DNA from: Tateyamaria omphalii
Lineage (GTDB): Bacteria; Pseudomonadota; Alphaproteobacteria; Rhodobacterales; Rhodobacteraceae
Reading direction: 5' to 3'
NCBI RefSeq assembly: GCF_019802125.1
Contig: NZ_JAHVHT010000001.1
Coordinates: 434,001 to 498,000 of the forward strand
Length of the DNA: 64,000 nt
Positions 17,110 through 26,109 of this stretch are shown one piece after another. Within the stretch, counting starts at the first letter, position 1. Each line of letters begins with the position of its first letter. Below the pieces are notes generated by a model, which worked only from the letters and a program-made list of their open reading frames with translations, did not search any database and was not told the origin of the DNA. Made by a program: the position numbers and the translations under genes.

Positions 17110-18122
17110 TGGCCAAGGGCCCCGTCCTGATCGAGATCGAGGATGAATCGGCACCAAAGGTGGCCGATGCACCACCTGTGCCCGACACTGTGCAGCTGGC
17201 CACACCGCGGGGGGAGGCCATGCAGATGGCGGCCCGTGTTGCGGCGCGCAAGCCTTCGCGGCTGGGCAGGCTGTTCTGGGGGCTCGCGGTCGCGCTGCTG
17301 ACAGCGGTGCTGAGTGCGGCGGCCTGGGACTTTGTAACCAGCTGGATCGCACGCGCGCCCCTGGTCGGGTGGGCGTTCACCGGGCTGATGGGCGCCTTTG
17401 TTCTGACGCTGCTGGTCGTGGCCTTGCGCGAACTTGCGGCGCTGCGGCGGCTGACCCGGCTCGACGGTTTGCGCCATGACGCCGCACAGGCGTTGGAGCA
17501 GAACGACCTGTCTGGCGCGCGAGCTGTCGTGGACAGGCTCGATGCCCTCTATCGGGCACGCCCGGAAGCGGAATGGGGCCGGGCACGGCTTGCCGAACTC
17601 CGAGGTGACCAGATGGATGCAGAAGGGCTCTTGGGACTGGCCGAGGATACGATCGTGGGTCCGCTGGACCGGGCCGCCGAACGCGAGGTCGAGGCGGCCG
17701 CGCGGCAGGTCGCGACAGTGACCGCGCTCGTGCCCTTGGCGCTTGCGGATGTCGCGGCTGCGCTGACGGCCAACCTGCGCATGATCCGGCGGATCGCCGA
17801 GGTCTATGGCGGGCGCGGGGGTGTCGTGGGCAGTTGGCGTCTGACCCGCGCCGTGATGGCGCATCTGGTGGCGACCGGCGCTGTGGCGGTCGGCGATGAC
17901 ATGCTGGAGCCGGTGCTGGGCGGCTCCATCCTCGGCAAGCTGTCGCGGCGTTTTGGCGAGGGGCTGGTCAACGGCGCGCTCACCGCCCGCGTCGGTGTCG
18001 CCGCCATCGAAGTATGCCGCCCGCTCGCCTTTCAGGCGGGCGAGCGCCCGAAGGCCCGCCGCCTGGTGAAACAGGCGCTCAGTGGTCTATTTCAGAAGCA
18101 ACGCAGCATCGGAGAGGAATGA
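17109..18122 (+). CDS. YcjF-family (DUF697, TIGR01620-type) inner-membrane protein
   Basis: A 337-residue membrane protein of the YcjF/DUF697 family, the usual partner of YcjX. Two transmembrane segments lie at about residues 55-75 and 85-105, followed by a large Ala/Arg-rich helical cytoplasmic part. VTALVPLALADVAAALTANLRMIRRIAEVYGGRGG is split here as VTALVPLALADV and RMIRRIAEVYGGRGG, the recognisable DUF697 signature. I chose ATG 17109 (TGATG overlap with the GNAT stop); GTG 17106 would add one residue. The next gene starts 3 bp downstream. Confidence 0.88.
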   Translation: MAKGPVLIEIEDESAPKVADAPPVPDTVQLATPRGEAMQMAARVAARKPSRLGRLFWGLAVALLTAVLSAAAWDFVTSWIARAPLVGWAFTGLMGAFVLTLLVVALRELAALRRLTRLDGLRHDAAQALEQNDLSGARAVVDRLDALYRARPEAEWGRARLAELRGDQMDAEGLLGLAEDTIVGPLDRAAEREVEAAARQVATVTALVPLALADVAAALTANLRMIRRIAEVYGGRGGVVGSWRLTRAVMAHLVATGAVAVGDDMLEPVLGGSILGKLSRRFGEGLVNGALTARVGVAAIEVCRPLAFQAGERPKARRLVKQALSGLFQKQRSIGEE

Positions 18123-18125
18123 GCC

Positions 18126-19745
18126 ATGGAAACCTTTGCGCCCGACCTTACCACGATGGTGCGCACCCCGCTGACGGACGAACACGTCGCCGCAATGCGC
18201 CGGGTGGGCACGCTGATCGATATCAAAGCGGGTGAATACTTCCAACGCGCGGGTGAGAGGATCGATACGTTCCACTATCTGCTTTCGGGTGAGACGGAGG
18301 CGGTGAACTCCCAGACCGGCAAGCGCTACGGCAATGCAACGCTCGGGCCAGGCCAGTTCTTTGGCGAATTGGCCTTTCTCACGGGTGGGCACGCCTTCAT
18401 GGGCGCGCGGGCGGTACAGGACACGCAGCTTTTGTGTGTACCACGCGAAGAAATGCTCAAGCTGATGTCCGATATGCCTGAAATGTCGGATATCATCATT
18501 ACGGTTTATGCCGCGCGTCGCCGCCGGATGCTCGACATGTCGGAGGGTGGGCTGACCCTGATCGGGGGCGAGGTAGACCGCGACGTGCGCCGCATCGCCA
18601 GCTTTGCCTCGCGCAACCGCATCCCCTTCGTTGAGGTCGAGATCGACAGCGATGAGGGCAACGATCTGGCCCACCAGTGCAGCATCAATCACACACGCCC
18701 CGCGGTGGTGTTCGCCAAGCATCAGGTCATTGATCCGCCGACCCCGCGCGGCGTGGCCCAGACGCTTGGCCTCGACATGGCGCTGCGCAAGGAGGACGTC
18801 TATGACGTGGCCATCGTGGGCGGCGGGCCCGCCGGTGTGGCGGCAGGCGTCTATGCCGGGGCGGAAGGGCTCTGCGCCGTTGTGCTTGAGGACCTCGCCA
18901 TCGGCGGGCAGGCGGGCACCTCGAGCCGGATCGAGAACTACATGGGCTTTCCGACCGGTATCTCTGGTGGTGACCTTGTGGGCCGGGGCGAGGTACAGGC
19001 GATGAAGTTTGGCACGCGCTTTGCCGTGCCCGTGCGGGCGACCGAGCTTATGCAATGCGAAAAACATCTCTTTCACATCAAGCTGGACAATGACGAGTGG
19101 GTGTCTTCGAAGTCACTGATCGTCGCGACGGGCGTACAGTACCGGCGCTTGCCGCTCGACCGTCTGGAAGAACTCGAAGGCAGCGGTGTCTACTACGCCG
19201 CAACGGATGTCGAGGCGCGCTATTGCAAGGGCGCCGAAGTTGCCGTGATCGGCGGAGGCAATTCAGCCGGGCAGGCGGCCATGTTCCTGGCGCGTAGTGC
19301 GCGACATGTGCATGTGCTGGTGCGGGGCGAGAGCCTCGCGGCGTCCATGTCCGATTACCTTTTGCAGCGCTTGGAAAGCCACCCGCGCATCACCATCCAC
19401 ATCTGCACCGAGGTTAAGGAACTGCACGGTGAGGATCGGCTCGACGCGATCACGGTCCGGGACCGTCGTGCCGGACAGGATTGGACACTGAACACCAAGG
19501 CGCTGTTCGTGATGGTGGGGGCGGCGCCCAACACGAAATGGCTGTCTGACCTTGTGGAGCTTGACGACAGGGGCTTTGTGAAGACCGGTCCGGACGTTGG
19601 TGCCGCCAGCGGGTACGAGACGTCGCGCCCGGGTGTCTTTGCCGTCGGCGACGTGCGTGCAGGGTCCGTTAAGCGCGTGGCAAGTGCGGTGGGCGAAGGG
19701 TCCGTGGTGATGTCGGCTGTCTGGGCGCATATCGCGGACACTTGA
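18126..19745 (+). CDS. Cyclic nucleotide-binding / thioredoxin-reductase-like fusion lacking the CxxC
   Basis: A 539-residue three-part protein. Residues 10-130 form a cyclic-nucleotide-binding domain (GPGQFFGELAFLTGG). Residues 140-205 look like a thioredoxin-fold domain without a CxxC. Residues 225-539 are a thioredoxin-reductase-type FAD/NAD(P)H oxidoreductase with GGGPAG at 232-237, GGGNSAG at 376-382 and GVFAVGDVR at 503-511. In true TrxR a CATC redox pair follows the Tyr at this point; here the residues are AATD (358-361), so disulfide exchange by that site is not possible. It may be an NAD(P)H-flavin redox sensor controlled by cNMP. It starts 3 bp after the YcjF-type gene. Confidence 0.88.
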   Translation: METFAPDLTTMVRTPLTDEHVAAMRRVGTLIDIKAGEYFQRAGERIDTFHYLLSGETEAVNSQTGKRYGNATLGPGQFFGELAFLTGGHAFMGARAVQDTQLLCVPREEMLKLMSDMPEMSDIIITVYAARRRRMLDMSEGGLTLIGGEVDRDVRRIASFASRNRIPFVEVEIDSDEGNDLAHQCSINHTRPAVVFAKHQVIDPPTPRGVAQTLGLDMALRKEDVYDVAIVGGGPAGVAAGVYAGAEGLCAVVLEDLAIGGQAGTSSRIENYMGFPTGISGGDLVGRGEVQAMKFGTRFAVPVRATELMQCEKHLFHIKLDNDEWVSSKSLIVATGVQYRRLPLDRLEELEGSGVYYAATDVEARYCKGAEVAVIGGGNSAGQAAMFLARSARHVHVLVRGESLAASMSDYLLQRLESHPRITIHICTEVKELHGEDRLDAITVRDRRAGQDWTLNTKALFVMVGAAPNTKWLSDLVELDDRGFVKTGPDVGAASGYETSRPGVFAVGDVRAGSVKRVASAVGEGSVVMSAVWAHIADT

Positions 19746-19781
19746 TCTGGAATATCCCTTGGGCATTGAACAGCCATCTTC

Positions 19782-19809
19782 AAAGGTCCGGAAAACCTTG
19801 CCTTTTTTG
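19782..19809 (+). terminator. Weak terminator candidate after the cNMP/TrxR-like gene
   Basis: A short AAGGT (19783-19787) / ACCTT (19795-19799) stem with a 7-nt loop is followed by a run of six T (19803-19808). The stem is only 5 bp, so efficiency is uncertain. Confidence 0.4.
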
Positions 19810-19858
19810 AAACGGCTCAGTGATCTAACCTGACCTCCACCGGTGTTGGAGGGTGCAG

Positions 19859-22588
19859 ATGGAAGGTTTGCTGATGCTGGCGGGGCTTGTGATCCTCGCT
19901 ATCCCGGTCGCGGTCATCTATCTGCTGGTCTCGGTATCCGGCCTGCGCAGTCGCATTGCCGAGCTTGAAGTGCAGGTGAGCCAGGCGCGAAGTGCACCGC
20001 CGGCGGTGCAACCGCGAGACACTCAAGCAAGAAGGGACAGCGCGCCCGAAACCCCATGGGAGCGGGAAAAAGCGCCGGAAGCGCCGCCGATCCCGCCACT
20101 GGCTGAAACAGCGGCGGCGCGCGTCGTTGCGCAGCGCAAGGCGGACGCGGATGCTGGCGCAGACGACAAGGTATCGGACACGCCCCCACCTCCTGCAGAA
20201 CCACCAAAACCGACGCCTCTCATGCGGTTTGGCGCTTGGCTTGTGGCAAACTGGTTTTACGCGGTGTCAGCTCTGTCGCTGGCGCTCGCCGGTTTGTTTC
20301 TGGTGCAGTACGGCATTGAAAACGATCTCTTTCCACCAACCGCACGTGTCTTGGCCGCCCTCGGTTTCGGTGGTGCCTTGATCGCAGCTGGAGAGGTGAT
20401 CCGCCGCCGCTATGGGGATGGCCTGGACACGGCGACTGCCTACATCCCGTCGGTCTTTTCGGGTGCGGGGCTGGTGTCGCTGTTTGGTGGCATCGCCGCA
20501 GCGCGGCTGCTTTACGAATTGATCGGGGTCGAGGTGGCCTTTGCCGGGATGGCGGCAGTCGGTCTGTTGGGCGTGGGGCTGGGCTGGCTTTACGGTCCAC
20601 TTCTGGCCGCTGTTGGCGTTTTGGGCGCCTTCACTGCGCCCTTGTTGGTGGGCAGTACCGTGCCACCGACGGCGTGGCTCTTCGTCTATTTCGGCATCGT
20701 GACTGCCGTTGGCCTGGGCATCGACACGATCCGGCGCTGGGCCTGGGTGTCCGTTCTCAGTCTCGCGCTCGGGCTGATTATGGGGTGGCTGACGGTTCTG
20801 GGTGGCGACGTGGACCTGTCCCTTGGGTTCCAGGCGCATGTGGTTGTGCTCGCGGTGCTCTCTATCCTGATCCCCGCCCGCTCTTTCCGGCCAGATCATG
20901 ACGGCGTTCTGGTCCATGCGTTTCTGCGCAATCTTAAGGGAGAGAAGCCCGCTTTTCCGACATGGTTGGCCTTGGGCACGGTCGCTGCCGCGTCAGCTTC
21001 GATCGCGTGGAGCGCTGCCGCAGGGGCCGAGCCCTTCTGGATGGCGCTCGTCAGCCTCGTTATCCTGTCTCTCGCCCTCATCTACTGGTCGGTCACCGCA
21101 CCCGCGCTGCAGGATATCGCGCTGCTGCCGGTTGTGGCCGCGCTTGTGGTCGTCGCGCGCGAAGGGGGCGAGATGGGACCTGTCCTGTCCGCCTTTGCCG
21201 ATACATATGCCACCAACCCCGAAGCGGACTTTCCGCGGGCAGTGAGCGTGCTGTGGGCGGTGGGGCTTTTGTTGAGCGGTGCGATGGCGATGCGCGCCTT
21301 GCGTCCGGGCGAGGGTCTGATGTGGGGGCTGGCTGCCGCGCTGACGGCGCCGGTGACGGCGATTGTGCTGGAAATCACTTGGCGGCCTGCGCTCACCATA
21401 GGCGCCTATCCTTGGGCGCTGCATGCCATTGCCCTCGCTGCCATCATGGTCAGTCTTGCCTTGCGCTTTGCCCGGGCAGATGCGCCCGAACGCCAGCGGG
21501 CGTCGCTTTTCGTGTTGTCGGCGCTGGCCTCGATCACCTTTGCCCTCGTGCTTATCCTGTCGCTGGCGGCCCTGACGGTGGCTCTTGCGGCGACAGTGCT
21601 TGTCGCCGCCTGGCTCGATCGGCAGTTCAAGCTGCCGCTGATGCAGGTTTTCATTGCCTTCGGAGTGGCCGCAGTGGGCGCGCGTTTGATCGGCGATCCC
21701 GGCCTCGCATGGGCGCTCGAGGCGCCTTTGTGGGAGATGTTGCTTGCCTATACCGGATCTCTGGCGGCATTCGTGGCTGCGCTCGTCCTGCTGCGCGGGT
21801 TGGAACGCAAAACCGCGCGGATCATGCTGGACACGGCAGCATGGTCGACGGCGGGCATGACGGTGTCGCTGCTCCTGATCCGTTTCCTTGATGATGTGCT
21901 GCCGGGGCACAACACCGATACGCATTGGGCGATGGGGCTTTTTGCGGTGATCTGGCTCGGCTTGATGCTGGTGCAGCTCCTGCGGATGGAGAGCCTGGGC
22001 GGCGTGTTTGCTTGGGTGCGCGCCGCGCTGGCGGTGGCCTTTGGCCTGATCGGTTTCGGCGCGCTGGGGCTGGGCCTTACCTTTTTCTCCCCGCTCCTGA
22101 GCAGTTGGGGAGACGATGTCGCCGGTCCGCCCTTGCTGAACACGTTGATCCCCGCATATCTGTTGCCTGCGCTGCTGCTTGGCCTTGGCGCATGGCGCTT
22201 GCGGCACCGGGTGCTGCGCTTGGGCTTTGGAGCCGTGGCTGTCGGCCTGACAGTTGTCTGGGTCTTTGCCACCATCCGGCATTTGTGGCAGGGCCCCACC
22301 TCGATGGAATTGTGGAGAGGCTACCTGCAGCCGGAGCTTTACAGCTACACGGTTGCAATCCTGCTGACCGGTGCCGTGCTGTTTTATCAGTCGCTGGCGC
22401 GGAACGCATCCGGGTTGCGCCGGGCAGGGCTTGCCGTGATCGGCCTTGCCGTCGCCAAGGTGTTCCTGATCGACATCTCGGGGCTGGACGGGCTCGTGCG
22501 CGTCCTGTCGCTGGTTGTGCTGGGGCTGTCGCTGGCGGGACTTGCCTGGCTCAACCGCTGGGCACAGATGCGGCATATGCAGAATTGA
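19859..22588 (+). CDS. DUF2339 polytopic membrane protein
   Basis: A 909-residue integral membrane protein of the DUF2339 family. A single N-terminal membrane segment (residues about 3-25) precedes a charged, Pro-rich stretch (about 35-115) and then 20 or more transmembrane helices to the C-terminus. The motif MRFGAWLVANWFYAVSALSLA marks entry to the membrane domain. No function is established; large DUF2339 proteins are suspected cell-envelope factors. ATG 19859 is preferred over GTG 19853 because the TGGAGGG site (19846-19852) is well spaced from the ATG only. It appears monocistronic. Confidence 0.85.
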   Translation: MEGLLMLAGLVILAIPVAVIYLLVSVSGLRSRIAELEVQVSQARSAPPAVQPRDTQARRDSAPETPWEREKAPEAPPIPPLAETAAARVVAQRKADADAGADDKVSDTPPPPAEPPKPTPLMRFGAWLVANWFYAVSALSLALAGLFLVQYGIENDLFPPTARVLAALGFGGALIAAGEVIRRRYGDGLDTATAYIPSVFSGAGLVSLFGGIAAARLLYELIGVEVAFAGMAAVGLLGVGLGWLYGPLLAAVGVLGAFTAPLLVGSTVPPTAWLFVYFGIVTAVGLGIDTIRRWAWVSVLSLALGLIMGWLTVLGGDVDLSLGFQAHVVVLAVLSILIPARSFRPDHDGVLVHAFLRNLKGEKPAFPTWLALGTVAAASASIAWSAAAGAEPFWMALVSLVILSLALIYWSVTAPALQDIALLPVVAALVVVAREGGEMGPVLSAFADTYATNPEADFPRAVSVLWAVGLLLSGAMAMRALRPGEGLMWGLAAALTAPVTAIVLEITWRPALTIGAYPWALHAIALAAIMVSLALRFARADAPERQRASLFVLSALASITFALVLILSLAALTVALAATVLVAAWLDRQFKLPLMQVFIAFGVAAVGARLIGDPGLAWALEAPLWEMLLAYTGSLAAFVAALVLLRGLERKTARIMLDTAAWSTAGMTVSLLLIRFLDDVLPGHNTDTHWAMGLFAVIWLGLMLVQLLRMESLGGVFAWVRAALAVAFGLIGFGALGLGLTFFSPLLSSWGDDVAGPPLLNTLIPAYLLPALLLGLGAWRLRHRVLRLGFGAVAVGLTVVWVFATIRHLWQGPTSMELWRGYLQPELYSYTVAILLTGAVLFYQSLARNASGLRRAGLAVIGLAVAKVFLIDISGLDGLVRVLSLVVLGLSLAGLAWLNRWAQMRHMQN

Positions 22589-22658
22589 GCGCGCGATGCG
22601 CGCACGTGATGTTTCGCGCCCACCTTCGGTGGCCGCGATATGCGAGGCGCAGCCTCGC
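22589..22658. repeat. Three consecutive hairpins downstream of the DUF2339 gene
   Basis: GCGCGC-GAT-GCGCGC (22589-22603), CCACC-TTC-GGTGG (about 22619-22632) and GCGAGGC-GCA-GCCTCGC (22642-22658). All use 3-nt loops, like the dispersed GGCG...CGCC palindromes elsewhere in the window. A T-run follows at 22669-22674, so the last hairpin may end transcription. The rest of the 274-bp gap to ileS holds no gene that I can see. Confidence 0.5.
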
Positions 22659-22862
22659 GCTCCGGGATTTTTTTAACCAGAGAAGGGGGACTTGTGAGCG
22701 TGCCGCCCTCTGCCTATAAGGCTTGCATGATGCACACCGGCCTCATTCAGCGAATTATATCCCCGGCGCTCTGATCCATCATCGAGCCGCCGGGCAAAGG
22801 TGCTTGAGCCATCGCACCGAACCGCTATACCCCATCTGACCGATTTTCCGAGGACACGAGCC

Positions 22863-25823
22863 ATGTGTGCCGATACGCCTGACTACAAAGACACCCTGAA
22901 TCTGCCCAAGACCGACTTTCCCATGCGCGCGGGCCTGCCCAAGCGCGAGCCTGGATGGCTGGAGCGCTGGGCGCGCATCGGGGTTTATGATCGTTTGCGG
23001 GAGAAGGAAGGTCGCGAGAGTTTCACTCTCCATGACGGCCCACCCTATGCCAACGGTCACCTGCATATCGGTCACGCGCTGAACAAGACCATCAAGGACA
23101 TGATCGTGCGCTCGCACCAGATGATGGGCCGCGATGCGCGCTACATCCCCGGCTGGGACTGCCACGGCTTGCCGATCGAGTGGAAGATCGAGGAACAGTA
23201 CCGCAAGAAGGGCCGCGACAAGGATCAGGTGCCGATCAACGAGTTCCGCGCCGAGTGCCGTGACTTTGCCGCCGGCTGGGTCGACATCCAGCGGGACGAG
23301 TTCAAGCGTCTGGGCATCACCGGCAATTGGGACCAACCCTACCTGACCATGGATTTCCATGCCGAGCGGGTGATTGCCGAGGAATTCATGAAGTTCCTGA
23401 TGAGTGGCACGCTCTACCAAGGCTCGAAGCCCGTGATGTGGTCGCCGGTCGAACAGACGGCACTGGCCGAGGCGGAGGTCGAGTACCATGACAAGGACAG
23501 CTTCACGATCTGGGTAAAGTTCAGGGTAGTGGACGCGCCTGTAAATTTGCAGGCCATAGGTCCAGATGGGATCGTGCGCGGGGAACAAAGAAATGCGCCT
23601 TCGCTAGAAGGTGCTTATGTTGTCATTTGGACCACGACGCCATGGACAATGCCGTCCAACAAAGCCGTCGTTTATGGCCCTGACATTTCCTACGGCCTTT
23701 ACGAAGTCACGGGCCACCCCGAAGAATGCTGGGCGAATATCGGTGATCGCTACATCCTCGCCGATAACCTTGCCTCAGACGTTCTGGGCCGCGCGCGGCT
23801 TGAGGACACGATGTACCGCCGCCTGCGCGATGTGACCGCTGATGAGTTGAGCCATGTACGGCTGACTCACCCTCTCAAAGGGGCTGAGGACGCAAACGGC
23901 GAATGGGACGACATCCGAGACTTCCGCGCCGCCGATTTCGTGACCGACACCGAAGGCACCGGGTTCGTACATTGCGCGCCGTCCCACGGGATGGAGGAAT
24001 ATGACCTCTACCGCGAGCTCGGGATGCTCGAACAGGTCATCACTTACAACGTGAACCCCGACGGGCGTTTTCGCGATGACCTGCCGTTCTTTGGCGGCAA
24101 GGCCATCCTGAAGCCCAACGGGAAAGAGGGCAACGCCAACGCCGCCGTCATCGATAAGCTGGCCGAGGTGGGCGGGCTGCTCGCGCGGGGCAAGATCAAG
24201 CACTCCTATCCTCACTCGTGGCGGTCGAAGGCGCCGGTGATCTATCGCAACACGCCCCAATGGTTCGCCGCCATCGACAAACCGGTGGGCGACGGGCAGG
24301 ACACGCACGGCACGACCATCCGCGAACGCGCGCTGACCGAGATCGACAATGTGAACTGGGTGCCGCGCTCGGGCCGCAACCGTCTGCATTCGATGATGGA
24401 GGCGCGCCCGGACTGGGTGCTGTCACGCCAACGCGCCTGGGGCGTGCCGCTGACCTGCTTCACGAAGAAGGGGGCGCTGCCGACGGACGATGACTTCCTT
24501 CTGCGCAACGAAGAGGTGAACGCACGCATCGTCGAGGCGTTTGAGGCCGAAGGCGCCGATGCGTGGTATGCAGACGGTGCCAAGGAACGCTTCCTCGGCA
24601 ACCTCGTGAACCCTGACGAGTACGAACAGGTCACCGACATCCTGGATGTGTGGTTCGACTCTGGCTCCACCCACGCCTTTGTTCTGCGCGACCGCGAGGA
24701 TGGCACGGATGACGGCGTGGCCGATGTCTACATGGAAGGCACCGACCAGCACCGGGGCTGGTTCCACTCGTCGCTCTTGCAATCTGTCGGCACCACGGGA
24801 CACGCGCCCTATCGCAACGTGGTGACGCACGGCATGACGCTCGACGAAAAGGGCTTCAAGATGTCGAAGTCCATCGGCAACACGATCGTGCCCGAGGAGG
24901 TGGTCAAGCAATACGGCGCTGACATTCTGCGGCTCTGGGTTGCGCAAACGGACTACACCGCCGACCAGCGGATCGGGCCGGAGATCCTGAAAGGGGTCGC
25001 CGACAGCTACCGCCGCCTGCGCAACACGATGCGGTTCATGCTAGGGTCGCTCTCGGACTTCACCGATGCCGATCGCACCGATCCCGCGGACATGCCCGAA
25101 CTGGAACGCTGGGTGCTGCACCGTTTGGCGGAACTCGATGCAACCGTGCGTGATGGCTACGCCAAGTTCGATTTCCAGCGCGTGTTCTCTGCCGTATTCA
25201 CATTCGCGACCGTGGACCTGTCAGCCTTCTATTTCGACATCCGCAAGGACGCGCTCTATTGCGACGGCGACACGCCGGAACGGCGCGCGGCCCGCACGGT
25301 GCTCGATTTGCTGTACCACCGGCTGACCACATGGCTGGCCCCCATCCTGGTGTTCACGATGGAGGAGGTGTGGCTGGAGCGCTATCCCGGCGACGACAGC
25401 TCGGTCCACCTGACTGACATTCCCGACACGCCCGCCGATTGGTGTGACGATGCACTGGCGGCAAAATGGGCTGGTATCCGCAGCGCCCGTCGTGCGGTCA
25501 CCGCGGCACTGGAAGTCCAGCGGACGGACAAGGTCATTGGCGCGTCGCTCGAAGCGGCCCCGGTGGTCCATGTTGAAAACGCGGACCTTGCCGCTGCCCT
25601 GCAAGCGTTGCCCTTCGCCGACATCTGCATCACCTCGCAGATCAGCGTCACCACCGACCCGTCTCCGGCTGAAGCGTTCCGTATGCCGGAAGTGCCCGGG
25701 GTGGGCGTGGTCTTTGAAAAGGCCGAAGGGGCCAAATGCGCCCGCTGTTGGAAAGTGCTGCCCGACGTCGGGACCCACAGCCACGAGGGCGTCTGCGGCC
25801 GCTGCGAAAGCGCGTTGAGCTAG
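22863..25823 (+). CDS. ileS: Isoleucyl-tRNA synthetase
   Basis: A 986-residue class I aminoacyl-tRNA synthetase. The HIGH motif is at residues 68-71 (HLHIGHAL), KMSKS at 666-670 (FKMSKSIGN). The CP1 editing domain includes VIWTTTPWTMPSN. The C-terminal zinc finger has CARCWKVLP and CGRCES cysteine pairs. ATG 22863 gives MCADTPDYKDTLNLP, the usual N-terminus; the frame is open 21 codons further up without conserved residues. The stretch about 23515-23720 in the editing domain looks AT-richer with different codon choice than its flanks (see findings). Confidence 0.97.
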   Translation: MCADTPDYKDTLNLPKTDFPMRAGLPKREPGWLERWARIGVYDRLREKEGRESFTLHDGPPYANGHLHIGHALNKTIKDMIVRSHQMMGRDARYIPGWDCHGLPIEWKIEEQYRKKGRDKDQVPINEFRAECRDFAAGWVDIQRDEFKRLGITGNWDQPYLTMDFHAERVIAEEFMKFLMSGTLYQGSKPVMWSPVEQTALAEAEVEYHDKDSFTIWVKFRVVDAPVNLQAIGPDGIVRGEQRNAPSLEGAYVVIWTTTPWTMPSNKAVVYGPDISYGLYEVTGHPEECWANIGDRYILADNLASDVLGRARLEDTMYRRLRDVTADELSHVRLTHPLKGAEDANGEWDDIRDFRAADFVTDTEGTGFVHCAPSHGMEEYDLYRELGMLEQVITYNVNPDGRFRDDLPFFGGKAILKPNGKEGNANAAVIDKLAEVGGLLARGKIKHSYPHSWRSKAPVIYRNTPQWFAAIDKPVGDGQDTHGTTIRERALTEIDNVNWVPRSGRNRLHSMMEARPDWVLSRQRAWGVPLTCFTKKGALPTDDDFLLRNEEVNARIVEAFEAEGADAWYADGAKERFLGNLVNPDEYEQVTDILDVWFDSGSTHAFVLRDREDGTDDGVADVYMEGTDQHRGWFHSSLLQSVGTTGHAPYRNVVTHGMTLDEKGFKMSKSIGNTIVPEEVVKQYGADILRLWVAQTDYTADQRIGPEILKGVADSYRRLRNTMRFMLGSLSDFTDADRTDPADMPELERWVLHRLAELDATVRDGYAKFDFQRVFSAVFTFATVDLSAFYFDIRKDALYCDGDTPERRAARTVLDLLYHRLTTWLAPILVFTMEEVWLERYPGDDSSVHLTDIPDTPADWCDDALAAKWAGIRSARRAVTAALEVQRTDKVIGASLEAAPVVHVENADLAAALQALPFADICITSQISVTTDPSPAEAFRMPEVPGVGVVFEKAEGAKCARCWKVLPDVGTHSHEGVCGRCESALS

Positions 25824-25846
25824 GCGGAGGACACCTCCGCCTTACA
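25823..25846. repeat. GGCGGAGG/CCTCCGCC palindrome with CTTACA tail (copy 2)
   Basis: GGCGGAGG (25823-25830), loop ACA, CCTCCGCC (25834-25841), then TTACA. It overlaps the last base of the ileS stop and lies before the DUF3253 gene. It is a near-identical match to copies at 36813, 58211 and 61586. Confidence 0.7.
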
Positions 25847-25856
25847 TCTGCTTCTG

Positions 25857-26099
25857 ATGGTTGATGATGCTCTGATAGCGGCGGCGATCCTTCAGGCCGT
25901 TCACGCACGCGGGGCGGGCAAGACGATTTGCCCGTCCGAGGCCGCCCGTGCATTGGCAAATGACTGGCGCCCTCTGATGCCCGAGGTGCGCCGCGTGGCG
26001 CAAGAGTTGGCGAACGATGGTCAGATTGCGACCACGCAAAAGGGCCAGCCCGTGCGCGCTCAAGAAGCCAAGGGGCCGATCCGCTTGGGGCTGCCTTAG
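25857..26099 (+). CDS. DUF3253 family small protein
   Basis: An 80-residue protein matching the DUF3253 family, a small winged-helix-like domain. Features are the CPSEAARALANDWRPLMPEVRR segment (here positions about 25-46) and the C-terminal QKGQPV turn followed by GPIRLGLP. Function is unknown; a nucleic-acid-binding role is possible from the fold type. It starts 33 bp after ileS and converges with priA, with 10 bp between the stops. Confidence 0.82.
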   Translation: MVDDALIAAAILQAVHARGAGKTICPSEAARALANDWRPLMPEVRRVAQELANDGQIATTQKGQPVRAQEAKGPIRLGLP

Positions 26100-26109
26100 C
26101 CGTGCCTTT

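Noticed and set aside
20993-22576. 527-codon minus-strand frame opposite the DUF2339 gene
   Set aside because: Low-complexity Arg/Gln/His-rich translation typical of antisense to a membrane protein in GC-rich DNA.
22589-22862. tRNA or T-box leader upstream of ileS
   Set aside because: No cloverleaf or T-box sequence is seen; the gap holds short hairpins and non-conserved DNA.
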